A DNA stretch of 64,000 nt from Colletotrichum lupini (GCF_023278565.1 NC_064675.1:6014001-6078000), one strand, 5' to 3'. Positions 33,421 to 44,625 are shown, counted from the first letter of the stretch. Made by a program: numbers and translations. Notes: generated from the letters alone by a model not told the origin.

Positions 33421-35286
33421 TTACTGCATCTGTCGCATGAACTGGCGGTACTCCTGGTACTGCCGGAAATCCTTCTCGACGAGATGAATCTGCTGAACGA
33501 GATACTCCGAGGCCTGCTTCAGCTGCGCCATCCGACTGACGATATCGCCAACGTCCCTGACTCCACCCGGAAGTTGAGGTGCCTCGCCGGGACGGGCACC
33601 AAGCGCCAGGCCCTGCGCATCTCTAGCGAAGCCAGCCATCTTGTAGACAAGCGTCTGCATGCGCTCAACACGCTTGTTGCCGGCGTTGACGCTCTCCTCG
33701 TAGCGCTCCTTCTCGAGACGGGAAGCCTCAAACATGGCCGAAATGGCCTCGCTATAGAACTTTTGGGCGCGGGCCTCAAAGTCGTGGGCCTCCATGACGA
33801 ACTTGCGGAGGGCGTCGCCTTCGGCGGAGGTGACGTAGGCGCCGCGGGGCGCGTCGGTGATGAGGGGCAAGGGACTGACCAGGCCGGCGTGCTCGGTGCG
33901 GAGGGCGTCGGCGTGCTTCATCTTGTCCTGGGCCTCGGCTTGCTTCTGGGCGATGAGGGTGGTGAGGCGGGCGATGCGCGAGGCGGAGGCTTGCTCGGCT
34001 GCGATCCAGGGGTTGATGGGAGGGGCTTGAGCTGTGGAAGCTTGAGCGGCGGAATCCTGAACAGCAGAGGCCTGATCACCGTTCTCATGAATAGTGGATT
34101 CCTGAATGTCAGCCAGGGGCGCGGGGATGGGCGCATCGGTCGGCAGGTTGGCGGCGGAGGGAGTACTGTAGATGGTCATGGGAGCCTCAGGAGCGCCATA
34201 GGCGACAGGATTGTTGTCGTTGTCAGAGGGGCCATCAGATAAGCCGACAGGCAAGGAAGCCTCCTGGTCGTTGCAGAAGCCAGCAGGGCCGCCGGGGTTG
34301 TAGCCAGCTGAGGCCATGCCATAGTCTCCGTAGCCATAGTCGTCGTTGGCGAGGAAGGTGGAAGGCTCGCGAGTAGGACTGAACGGGTTGCCATAGTTCA
34401 CAATAGGGAAGTTGGCTGGGTTGCCATAGAGAGAGACGTTGCCAAGGTGCTCGTTGTCCTCACTCATGCCTGGCATGGGCATGTCAGTGACTCTGGCAGG
34501 ATTATTGAAGAGAGAGCCGTTGTCGAGGCGCTCCTCATCCCCCTTCATACCCGGGATAGGGTTGAGGAAGATATTGGGCGAGATAGGGCGATCCGGAAGG
34601 GGAAGTTCCAAAAGATCACCGATGGACGGGCTTCTGGGGGCTTCGGGCATGGGAGGGAGGATGGGACGCAAGTCCTTGGGGACCTCTTGTGCCTGGGCGA
34701 GGAAGTTGAGACGGGGAGTGTCCTTGTTCTCAAAGAAGGGGAGCGACGTGGTCGCCTCCTGAGCCAAGTGTCTTCTCTTGGACGATGGACCAGGCACCAT
34801 ATCCTCGACGGCAGAGGCTGGACGCTTGTGGTTAGGGTGGCTGACGACAATAGCCTCGGGGTTCCAAGGGGTGCCGTCAATGTTGTGGACATAATCGCCA
34901 GTGATGTCTCCAGAGAGGATCTTCTTGTTGTGGTGATTGATGAGGCCTTGGACGGTCCAATCATTCAAGTGGTGAGCCACATCGGGGTTTTTGGCGTAGA
35001 AGTCCTTCTGGAACTCAAGAGCTTGACCCTCGAGAGCAAGCGAGGGCGAAGCGAGACAGAGTGCAATGACGAAGTGCGAGGGAGGCTCAACATTGGAGAC
35101 ATATTCCGCATTGACCTTCCAAAAGAGAGTGCAGTTGGAAGGGTCGGGAGTGTCGATGAAATAATCGATAGTCTTGATGAGTGTGCTGCGGTAAGTGTCC
35201 GAGACGGTCGCGGGAATGCGATTGACTATCATCTTCTTGTAGTCGATGATATCAACAAACTTCTCCTCTTCGGCGAAGTGATCCAT
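33421..35286 (-). CDS. Uncharacterised 621-residue protein, probably nuclear, with C-terminal coiled coil
   Basis: This is a single long frame. I start it at ATG 35286 (context CACAATGG); an in-frame ATG at 35358 would add 24 residues. I recognise no family. Residues about 6-136 look folded (FVDIIDYKKMIVNRIPATVS, TIDYFIDTP, LFWKVNAEYV, HHLNDWTVQGLINHH). A bipartite basic signal follows (HKRP at about 153, SSKRRH at 168-173). The middle (210-425) is Pro/Asn/Gly-rich and disordered, and contains a 20-residue unit repeated 28 residues apart (244-263 and 272-291: PGMKGDEERLDNGSLFNNPA-like). The last 190 residues (about 431-616) are helical and charged with coiled-coil character, ending YRQFMRQMQ. 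A chromatin- or transcription-associated scaffold would fit, but this is only composition. The antisense frames over it are shadows. Confidence 0.72.
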   Translation of the reverse strand: MDHFAEEEKFVDIIDYKKMIVNRIPATVSDTYRSTLIKTIDYFIDTPDPSNCTLFWKVNAEYVSNVEPPSHFVIALCLASPSLALEGQALEFQKDFYAKNPDVAHHLNDWTVQGLINHHNKKILSGDITGDYVHNIDGTPWNPEAIVVSHPNHKRPASAVEDMVPGPSSKRRHLAQEATTSLPFFENKDTPRLNFLAQAQEVPKDLRPILPPMPEAPRSPSIGDLLELPLPDRPISPNIFLNPIPGMKGDEERLDNGSLFNNPARVTDMPMPGMSEDNEHLGNVSLYGNPANFPIVNYGNPFSPTREPSTFLANDDYGYGDYGMASAGYNPGGPAGFCNDQEASLPVGLSDGPSDNDNNPVAYGAPEAPMTIYSTPSAANLPTDAPIPAPLADIQESTIHENGDQASAVQDSAAQASTAQAPPINPWIAAEQASASRIARLTTLIAQKQAEAQDKMKHADALRTEHAGLVSPLPLITDAPRGAYVTSAEGDALRKFVMEAHDFEARAQKFYSEAISAMFEASRLEKERYEESVNAGNKRVERMQTLVYKMAGFARDAQGLALGARPGEAPQLPGGVRDVGDIVSRMAQLKQASEYLVQQIHLVEKDFRQYQEYRQFMRQMQ

Positions 35287-37704
35287 TGTGACTGCTTTGT
35301 CTGCTGCTGGTATTGTGCTTGCGAAGGGTAGGCGAGTCTGCTCAGTGAAAATGAGCAAAGACTGTCAAAGAAGATTGCTGAAGCTAGGTCATGAACAATG
35401 AGATTCTATTGTAAGCCTGGTGCTGAATTAGATGTACGGCTCTTCACTGACTTGCATGAGTGAGTATATATACCTGATTCAGAGGCCAAGACGTGAAGCC
35501 AATGGCTTCTTTTGAGGATATTGCCTGGTGAATGGCGAGGTGAGAGAGAGGTAAGCGTGTGGAAAAGATCATCGACCGCTCTGGGGAAAGTTGTCAAGAG
35601 GAAGAAGAGAGGTTGCTCGGGTGACAGTGGGGGGGAAAGGTCGAACCTGCCGTGAGTCTGTCAATCTCTTCTGAGGAAGGAGCGATGGGTAGGTTAGGGC
35701 TGGTGAACACAGCCAGAGGTTGAATTTCTATAAGAACAAATCATGGTCAACAGCTATTGTGAAGAGGTGAGTCGGAATATACACGATTAGGCTTAATGAT
35801 CCCAAGTCACGTGTTGAGGTATGAAGTGAGGCTGTTGATAAACGTGAAAAGGTGGGTACGAGATGTGAAGTAGTGAGGACGAAGCGTGTGAGGCTGGAGT
35901 GTGACGTTGGGGGAGACGAGGTGAAAGTGATTTCGAACAAGGCAATCGGCAATTTTACTAGACTGGCTTATGCTTCCAGTAGGCACTTTGGCTTTAATTT
36001 TCTTCATCTCAGCCTGCCCCCTTTTGCCCCTCGATCTTGGTAGCCTTTGCTTTTTTCTTGCTTTTTTCTTGCTTCATGTTGTATTGCCCTGTGTACCTAT
36101 ATAAAGCTGCAGTTGATATGTTCGAAAGGTCCAGTGGGCGATTCCCAGAGACGGTACGTTCAAAATTCAATCTTTCTCTGCAATTTGGGGTCCAAAAACG
36201 ACTTAAATTTTGTGGTATCGACCATTTCCTCGTCTGCTTTCGTCTGATTCGGAGTAAGCGGATGAAGACTGGATTCAAGGTGGGATATCTCTAGCGGCAT
36301 GTACGGTAAGGTAGAAAGACCTAGATTATATTCACAGGCGACCTCTGATGAATTCAATCGCACAATCATATGCGGTGTCGTGTTTGAACGTATAAAGGCT
36401 CAACTCACGCATCTCGATGTATGTAAGCATTCCTGTTGCTGGGTTCCCATGTTTCCTGGTTTTGTCTGGCTGATGTCTGGCTTGATGGAATTCTGGATTT
36501 ATTATTTCTCAGAATTTTCCTAGTTATCTGCTGATACGATTGAAAGATTCCGTTCCACAATTTGTCTTTACTCTGTCGCCTTGTGCCTGAGATCTCTCAG
36601 AAGTCGTTCTTATTTAGTCCAATCTATGTCCGAACTGCTGGCGATGATTTAGGCCTAATCATCAAGATCATAGAGTCAGCTGCTAATCAGAAGCAGGTCT
36701 AGGAGAATAAAAGAGGGTGTTTGAAAGTATCTGTTCTAGGCGGGCACAGAGCGGAGGATAGGAAGAAGGATGGGTCTCATAGAAGAAGCTTGCTGACGAG
36801 GATGAGGTACTAGGTGAACGGGGAAATTTGCTCGCAGTCGCAGGCGTTCAAAGGTTGAGAAAATCAGCTATATGACGATGCATCCAAATAGGAAGACGGG
36901 AGAAAGATTACGGCGCTGAGTTATCTACCCTTAGACTCTCCAGCGGGTACGTGCTGATGTCCCGGCCAGAGTCATCGGGATCGCTCGCCTCCGGTAATAC
37001 TTAGCGTCCTCCGGACTCCGGGCGCCCCACTTGCCGGGACGGCGCTCGCGGCGACGGTAGCAGTATTGAAGGACCAAGGTGCCTCACAGCTGCCTTTCGC
37101 CTTGTTTGATCCTTTCTATATGTATGCCAGTCAGAATGCAGAGGTGCAATGGAACATGTTCTCAGAAGAAAGCCAAATAATTGAGGGAGAGGCTCAGAGT
37201 AAATATCCATCTCAATACATGCATCCGCTTCGAATTTTGCCGGTCGTCTCGCGCTCAACTCGTCTTGCACTTGCTGGAGCATTTGAGCCTGGCGCCGCGG
37301 ACATATTTTGTGTCCCATTGAGAAGAGGGCGGAACGACTGCAGGGCACTTTAAAGGTATCTGACTCCCAATCTCCGATCTGTTCTCCCCCTCACCAGCAA
37401 CCTGTCATCCGGACCCCACCAAAAGACCACATCACCCAATCAAAGTCTCTGATAGATGTGGTGCACTGCAGCAATGTACTGCACTAACAGTGCACATCGC
37501 CGCGTTGGAACAGAGCATATCGACGAATTCGAGGACAGCGCTCTTTGTGATGAAAATCGGAGTTGCATTGGATGCTTTTGCGGGTTGTGCTTTGTGTATG
37601 TGGATGTATGGGCAGTTGCTGCGCCGCACCGTCGCGTGGTGCCGGACCGAGCTTCGGGGGTTGAGTAAGAGTACATAACCCAAATTTTGTCGGAAGTTAA
37701 GAAA
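35287..37704. other. Intergenic, 2.4 kb, visibly more AT-rich
   Basis: No gene is seen. The stretch from about 35700 to 36700 is noticeably richer in A and T than the coding neighbours. A TATATAA-like element near 36099 has no gene downstream that I can support. Confidence 0.5.
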
Positions 37705-37798
37705 GCCCCTGTAGCCAAGTGGTGAAGGCGCCGTTCTTATAATTACATCATCAATGTGAGACATGCGGAGGTCGTGAGTTCGATCCTCACCAGGAGCA
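37705..37798 (+). tRNA. tRNA-Ile(UAU) with a 21-nt intron
   Basis: The D arm (GCC/GGC), the anticodon loop CTTATAA with TAT at 37738-37740, and the T arm (GTGAG TTCGATC CTCAC) are clear. The 3' acceptor strand CAGGAGC plus A73 is encoded. The intron fits at 37742-37762, after position 37, the usual place, and tRNA-Ile(UAU) genes commonly have introns. Two oddities: a C-A mismatch at the third acceptor pair (5' GCCCCTG against 3' CAGGAGC) and a T-T mismatch closing the anticodon stem. It is probably functional but may be a weakened copy. Confidence 0.75.
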
Positions 37799-39311
37799 AC
37801 CTTTTTGCTCCGAAGCATTTGACCCACCAGCTTAACAATGAATCCATCAACACCTGACGGATTATTTTCTTCTTAATGTATGTGCCACCGATTGCATACA
37901 TGCCGACTACACATGTATTTCCAAGCCTAAGGTAGTCGGAACCCAGTGGGGCGATCCAATAGTATGTCTTGGTGCATCACGCCTTATTACATACAGTGCG
38001 TTTGCTTAATCGTTGGTGTGTAAATGAAGCCTAGAGTTGATTGATATGGATGGGATCGATTGATTAGTCGATTTTTCTCTACCTGGCTAATCTCTTCTGA
38101 TATCTTGAGTTTAACAAATGATGCAAAGGAGAGGCATCAATATGTAATGTCGAATAATGAGTCAAAGGGCTGGCTCAATTGCATAGAAGGGGGCCATGGT
38201 CCTTCGGGGTTTGTGATCTCAAGACAATACGTGCTCAACTAATCCTAAAAGACATATTGACTGACAGTGTGCAGAAGAAGTAGAGAAAACCTAACCTCGA
38301 GAAACTTGACAGTTGGGCTAATGGAAAGGCTATTCGATGACGGCTCGTCTGTTCTACAAGGCTTCGAACGCAAGTCATGATTAATGAACAAACAGACACA
38401 TGAGCCAGATTGTATTCCAAGTGTGACTCTGTAATTGGGTAGGGAGAATTTGCCACAACGCCCGTTGCGAATAAGCTTTTGCAAGTCGTCGAGGGATCCC
38501 TGATAGAGGGGAGAAGCGAGAGAAGTCTTCCGACATGGCCAAGAGCCAAAGGTTTATGGAATCTTTAGGAGAGCGGCGATGCCTTACGGCAAGAGGTGTG
38601 TATGATACGATTGGAGGGATGGAGTTGAAAGCAGACCATATTTTTTTGAGAATGCATCGTTGACCGCGATTCTGAGAGACTCTCTCGCCTCCTGAGCAAT
38701 CCTCGACGAAGCCAAGTCCCTACTGATGACGACAACAAACTCAAAAAGCACAAACTCAAAACGACTCTATCGCGTGATCCGGTGACGACTCATGATCATG
38801 ACGTCTTCCTCTCTGAACAAGCTCAGATTGACAAACTGCAGAGCAAAAGCCTGAGCTTCTACAGGGGACGAGGACCCTCAGTAGCTAAAAGCATCGCCAC
38901 AACAAACTTCTCGTTCGCGTCACGCTTGAGTTCTGTCACCCAGTTTAAGCTTATCCCTAAATCTTTGCATTCGTGGGCAGAGAGTTTTTCGTCAACGTCC
39001 TACGGTTCGTTGCGAATGATTGCAATCATCAAATTGATCACCTTTCCAGTGTCAACGAATCCCTAGACGGAGAGACAGGTTGCCAGTAAGTGCGACTGGG
39101 TTTCTGCTTGCCTACGACAGACTCGGGACTTGTTTCATGTTACACGGCCACTCAACCGGAGCTCAGTTGCCGCTCATCTGACTAAGTAGGTGGCGTTCGA
39201 GTGTGCAAGAAATGACACACTCGGCATATTCGGCCAAAATGGAAGGGAAACAAAAGGAACAATCACCAACTAGACTGCTGATGTGTAGAATACGCCCAGA
39301 GGCAAAAGATT
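37799..39311. other. Intergenic between the two tRNA genes
   Basis: No supported gene. A minus-strand stretch at 38859-39063 reads like protein but has an internal stop at 39000-39002 and no start; it is discussed as a finding. Confidence 0.5.
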
Positions 39312-39403
39312 TGACCAGCCTGGGGGTCGAACCCAGAATCTCCTGATTACACGTCCTTGTTACAGAATCGTAGTCAGACGCCTTGCCATTGGGCCAACCG
39401 GCC
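39312..39403 (-). tRNA. tRNA-Arg(ACG) with a 20-nt intron
   Basis: The full cloverleaf reads on the minus strand: acceptor GGCCGGT paired to GCTGGTC with wobbles, A73, D arm GCC/GGC, anticodon stem TCTGA/TCAGG, anticodon ACG at 39371-39369, and T arm CTGGG TTCGACC CCCAG. The intron is 39367-39348, directly after position 37. All stems pair. Confidence 0.9.
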
Positions 39404-40708
39404 ATTTAACGACTCGATGGAGTCGAAGAGATGGATACTCGTTGATGGGAAAGTCAGAAGCAGAATCTGGTCTTATTCCTTTCATGCGAGGGTTGTTGTG
39501 GGCTTTATGGTGGATTAGGTCGTTGAAATTTTCTTCAATGTGCGTGCGGCAAAATGGGGACGCAAATAGCTAATTTGGTGGGGATAGGGGGAAAAAAAGA
39601 ACGAAAGAGAGAAAAGCGCAACAAAGGATGGAAAAAGTGGACTTGCCTCGAGGGGCTGTGGACTCAGACAGGGAAAGCTTCATTTGACGTAAAGCCCGAA
39701 TCGTGGGAGTAAGATCTTTATTGGTCGTCGATGTCCGGTGCGACCGGATGGAGCGGCCGGAGCTCTCGGACTTGAGTCGGGAGTGTTGGCTAAGATATTC
39801 GACTAATTCTACACAGATGGCGAGGTAGCTGCCAAAGGAGGGTAAAGAATCGTGCAGAGCTACATTAACACATCTCGGTTCAGCCACTCGGAAAATCTCA
39901 TGAGAGAGGGTTGCATTCAATCTGTTGATCAGGTCGCCGGAGAGATCGGGTCCCGTCGCTCGTAAACTTGGCATTGGATGGTGACACTGGTAAGTAAAGA
40001 TGTAACGAACCGAAGGGGGGAGGGGGGAAGAGGGGGGGGCAAGCAGGAGAGAAGTTGAGACGGCCACAGCGTGCACATGGGTATAACATGACCTGCATGT
40101 CTGTGGGTTTGAAGAAGTTGGTGTGGTGATTGGCAGGGACCAGAGTGAAACATGTTTCCATGGGTCCAATTCATGAAACGAGAAAAGGGATTCCTTGGTG
40201 AAGAGGAGGCCGCGGACATCATAGCGCCAAGTTATCTCGTCTCACAAATGTATACGCATCGACATATCCGAGATCACTGTGTAGGGGGCGGCGAACACTC
40301 GCAACTCACTGCGACTAAGAGACAGAGACAAACACGAAGATGGGAATAAACGTCTGACGCTTGGATTGCTCGTTGTGGCTATGTATGTACTTCCGCACTC
40401 CGGTCTCAAACCCCTAACTCATCCAGACGTCTCAATGACAGCTCCTAGGCTGCCTTCTTGAGGCCGTCAGGGACGAAAGCCCACGGACTCGACCACCACT
40501 GAGATGGAGGAAGGGTCCCAAAGGGAAGGGGATTTGCCCACGTCCTATGCGGCTAAACTCTTTTGTCACCACATCTATTTGGCCCTGTGAAATCGCCATA
40601 ACTGCGCATTGTCGTAAACCTCGTGAACCGAATCAAGCAACCAGCACCAGTGCTGATTTTCTCTATCCATTAACCTCCAACCTCCACAACCAGCTGCTGA
40701 GACGTAAC
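39404..40708. other. Intergenic, 1.3 kb
   Basis: No supported gene. A 199-codon minus-strand frame (39570-40169) is of a length expected by chance in this much DNA and shows no known motif. Confidence 0.5.
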
Positions 40709-41486
40709 TCAGTTGCCGTTGTTCTTGCCCGCGGGGATCGCAGGAGCGACAGGGGCAGGTGCAACGGCAGCCGGCTGAGCGGGAGTGATGGGCTTCGCGG
40801 CGCCGTTGGGAGCAGCGGCCGGAGGGTTGGCGGCGGGCGCGGCAGCAGGAGGCTTGGGGGCAGCGGCGGGAGGTGCGGCTGCGGGAGCCTTGGGAGCAGC
40901 AGCAGGAGGAGCAGCCGCGGGGGGAGCGTTGCCCTTGCCCTTAGCAGCAGCACCACCGGCGGGAGCAGCAGGAGCAGCAGCGCCTTTGCCCTTGGCAGCA
41001 GCACCACCGGCGGCGGGAGCAGCAGGAGTAGCGGCCTTCTTCTTCGCAGCACCGGCGGCGGGGGTCGCGGCCTTGCCCTTGGCCTTCGCGGGGGCAGCAG
41101 CCTTTGCCTTCTTCGCGGCCTTCTTCGCCTTCTTGGCCTTCTTAGCCTTCTTGCCCTTCTTGCCCTTTTTCTTCTTGAGAAGCTGGCGGGCCCTCAGAGG
41201 GACGGCGTTCTCCTCAACCTCGATGTCGGCGACCACACCGCTGGTGGTCTCGACGCCGGCGAACGAGGGGATGGAGATGTCGCGAGCCTCCTTGCGCTCT
41301 TCGCGGTCCTCCAAGTGTTGGTCATAGTTGTTTTGATAACTGAAAGTGTTATTAGTCGGCTTTCTCGATACAACACGAGTGATGCTCCTGGACCTACCTG
41401 ACAGCCCTGCTATCGATATCTGTGGGAGCACTGCTGACGCTAACGATCGTCGAGGCGAGAAGGAATCCGAATGTAAGGAACTTCAT
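40709..41486 (-). CDS. Small secreted Lys/Ala/Pro-rich low-complexity protein
   Basis: There are two exons: 41486-41398 and 41339-40709. The 58-bp intron (GTAGGT donor, TTTCAG acceptor) gives 239 residues. The start ATG opens a clear signal peptide (MKFLTFGFLLASTIVSVSS, then APTDIDSR). Reading exon 2 alone would miss it. The mature N-terminus (about 21-80) is ordinary and charged (YQNNYDQHLEDREERKEARD, then SFAGVETTSGVVADIEVEEN). After a possible Kex2-like site (LRAR) come KKKKGKKGKKAKKAKKAKK-type lysine runs and then Ala/Pro/Gly repeats with periodic AAAKGKG and PPAAAPK units to the end. There are no cysteines. The lysine-alanine stretch resembles histone H1 tails in composition only. A wall-associated or effector-like secreted protein is possible; I recognise no family. 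Confidence 0.78.
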
Positions 41487-43034
41487 TTTGATGGACTGAA
41501 GTGAACCGAAGTTGATGAAATATTAGATGATTCTGTGATGAATGTTGAACCGAAGCAACTGTTTCCAAGGGAATGTCTGTATTAAATTTGATACTGTGAG
41601 GCCTGCCGTCGAACCAAATCAAAAAAAAATTCAAACGACGCGGAACTGGTCAGATCTTTATGTACTCACTCGTCCTTCGTCCCAAATCAGGTGGCCCCAA
41701 TACGACTGTGAGTGGCGTGAGGCGGAACATGTCGAGACATTGTGACCGAGGGTGCCTGAAACCACTCTAGCAGGACAGATGTCAATGTGCTGGGCGCTGA
41801 GCCACCACTCATGGATCAAGAGACGATTTGTCGATATCCTCATCTGCATCGTAATGAGAATAGCAACAGCCGTTGAGTCAGGCCAACCGCAGAGAGTCGT
41901 TTCGGGACTCGGTCCATCGTCGTCCCAAGTCCTTTACATCCAGACCTTCAGAAAGGGTAAGGTGCTCGAGGCAACCGAAACTCTGTTCCCTCGTCCGAAG
42001 TCTTCAGTCCCACACCCTTTTCGTATCATGCAGCGCGAACCAGGGCCACCCACAGACTTTGTAAGGTTATTCATGCTTGATTCGGAACTCAAAGGTCGCC
42101 CCTGGCCAGTCTCAGGAATAAGCATTGGGGATCCGGAGAGACATCCACACGATTAACCACGACCACGGGTGATCTGCCTGGCTCGTGCCCCTCTTCTCAT
42201 CCTCTCTTCGCGTTTTTTCATGTTTGAAGGCTGCAAACTTTGTTCAATCCCCCTGATCCCCTTTTGGTGGTTGAAAGATGCTGTGGTTGGGCCGTCGCTG
42301 CAGAACACAGCAAGGTCAAACCGCCTCAAACCGCTTCGCTTCGTCCCACCCTGCTCGTCGTCTTCTCGACACCATTCGTTGCATGGTTGCCCACGACTCA
42401 ATCCGAAAACGACAAGATTCGATAGGCTGGCGGATTAAACGTCCCAGGGGGGGATTGCGCGCATTTCTTGACGTTCTCGAGAACTGCTGATATGCGCAAT
42501 TGACAAATGACTAGGGCCTGGTGACGGAATAAGAAAGAAGCATAGAACTGTAAATCTGACAGCCCCTTGTCCTTGAACTTTGGTTCAGCTCCGGATATCG
42601 TGTTCACCGAGGAAAAATTCAAGGAAACCCGTGATGCGAGGGAATAGACTTACGCGGCGCGGGTGCAGTATGCCGTCGTCGGTGGCCGTTGTCAGTCAAG
42701 CTTTTTGACACGGCGCTTAAAAGCCGAAGAGCCGTACAGCTTCAACTAGTAGATGCAGCCACAAGGCTGCCGAAATACCGAACCAGTGATCTAGACAGGC
42801 AATCGAACGTCGCCTCACGCGATCCGCAGGTTCCGCCCCCGCGGGGAAGAAAAGGGAATCCAATCTTGGACGTTCGGGCCCCGGGCTAGTATCAGAAGCG
42901 TGGTAGTGTGTAGGAGAAACCTGGCGTGCCTGGGCTTTGCGTTCAGCCCAGAAAGGCCCCTTGCCTCAAAAAAGCCTGGACCGCACCACGCACAACCTCG
43001 ACTGGGCTGTGTTTTCTTGGAGTATCACATGATG
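41487..43034. other. Intergenic, 1.5 kb
   Basis: Contains the 5' flank of the secreted protein gene. No other gene is seen. Confidence 0.5.
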
Positions 43035-43826
43035 TCAATGTCGACAGGTCAAGAGAGGTCGACAAAGGCACCGGCCATGGCCGAGGCGTCCAGGGTGAGG
43101 CCTTGGAGGTTGAGGAAACGATGTCCTCCAAGGAATCTGCAGATCCTTTGTTCCATAATCTTTCTCGCGCCTGATATCGGTTGCATATTGGTTACAACTC
43201 TTGGCATCCCCGGATTCCTGGTTCCATCGCAGATCAGTTGGTAGGTATTTGGAAATAATCGTTTGCAACTCGAGACACAGGCCACACTGCGGTCCCTCGG
43301 GTTCCGATTTTGGAAGTTTTAGACATGAGCCGCTCACTTCAGAGACAAGTTTTGCCGGAGTCGTGGGGACTCTGGGAGACGAGGTGAGCATCGTCGCAGC
43401 CGAATCCCAACAGGAAATCCCATCGATCCCACCGGGACGACAAACTATTTTCATTCGAGAGTCCATTTCAGGAAAACCACCTCGTCCGTTGATGAAGCCA
43501 GTCAGTTTGACAAAGCCCATGAGGCAATTGAGAACGAGGACGGCATGGACTTGTGTGGCTGAGTACGGCGACTTTTGCTGTCGGTGGCCGGCTAATAGGC
43601 AAAACAGTTCCCGCTTCGTCGCAATTATTTCCGAATGGAAAAGCACAGTCACCTGACTGGTTCCAGGAGTTGAGAAGACAGAGACCGTCTGGAATATGTA
43701 GTCGAAATCGTCCCTTCGAATCCTCCAACGTCCCGCTGCCTGGAAATTGATGCGCATAACGGCCGAACGATCCTGCAAAGTGTCGTTCACATAGAGGTGT
43801 GTGTTCGGGCGCAGGCGGTGCCACAA
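43035..43826 (-). CDS. Doubtful open frame of about 263 codons, no recognised family
   Basis: This is the only long frame in its neighbourhood. Its first codon in this frame is TTG, not ATG, and the nearest upstream ATG (around 43909) is in a different frame with no splice that restores it. The translation (for example VNDTLQDRSAVMRINFQAAG) has no motif I know and ends in a Pro/Arg-rich stretch typical of random frames. A rough estimate from stop-codon frequency suggests about 0.1-0.2 frames this long by chance in the window, so it may be a fragment of a spliced gene or nothing. Confidence 0.2.
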   Translation of the reverse strand: MWHRLRPNTHLYVNDTLQDRSAVMRINFQAAGRWRIRRDDFDYIFQTVSVFSTPGTSQVTVLFHSEIIATKRELFCLLAGHRQQKSPYSATQVHAVLVLNCLMGFVKLTGFINGRGGFPEMDSRMKIVCRPGGIDGISCWDSAATMLTSSPRVPTTPAKLVSEVSGSCLKLPKSEPEGPQCGLCLELQTIISKYLPTDLRWNQESGDAKSCNQYATDIRREKDYGTKDLQIPWRTSFPQPPRPHPGRLGHGRCLCRPLLTCRH

Positions 43827-43914
43827 TGCAGACTGAATATGAAAGGGAAGTGAGTCTTCCAGACAGCACTGGCTGACCTGGCAATCGACGGGCCATCAGA
43901 CGAGGTCGTCATTT

Positions 43915-44625
43915 TGGCACATCGTGATATCGAAGTGAGATTATGCTCCGCGCTGGTGTTCCGTAGGGTTCCGGGAGAGGCTGACAGCTGCAGGAGCTGA
44001 GATTAACTTAAGTTGGCTGGAGGTTCAGATGGATATAAGAACCAAAAGGCAAAAGAAACTCTTCTAGTGCAGAAATTATGGCAAGCACTCTCATGGCAAC
44101 TTAATTGCGCGCAGTGGGCAACGAAGGGCCCGGTGCAGTCCGTCATGATAGAGTTGGGAGGTTAACCTTAGATTGGAGAGCTTCTTTTCGCGTGATTGAT
44201 GACGACTTTCTAGGTTCCTTATCTGCCTGCCCAGACTTCCATGTCTGTCCCAATCTACCTAATCGGCTTATCGGTGTTCTCTTATCTTATCTCACATGGT
44301 AGGAGCTTTCTCAAGTGTGTTTAAACAATACTTGTGCTTTAGCGTACTATTAACTGTCTATATGCATCTAGACGCACGTCACTCTTTCTAATCCAGTAAA
44401 GATGCACAAACCCGAGTCATCTCCATCTTCGCATCCACGTCAACCATTGTTGCTGTGATGCAGTGCACATATTCTTCAACAATGTGACACAGCCAAGCAA
44501 CCTCCGATCGTTTCTTCACTACCACGCTGTCTGCCAACGAGCCACACACATCATCAAACACACATACACACACCTGCTGAAGACGAGCAAGTGAGGTTGC
44601 GTGTCGCTGCCCGCGTTGCATCACA
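43915..44625. other. Promoter region of the NTM1-type methyltransferase gene
   Basis: No gene. The last 200 bases before the ATG carry CA-rich leader-like DNA. Confidence 0.5.

Noticed and set aside
32884..34242. 452-codon plus-strand frame
   Set aside because: Its right two thirds are antisense of the orphan gene and its left third has no motif, mixed composition and no promoter features; a similar antisense frame lies at 34447-35331.
39570..40169. 199-codon minus-strand frame, including a part from an internal ATG that looks protein-like
   Set aside because: About one frame this long is expected by chance here, it has no known motif, and no neighbouring exon could be joined.
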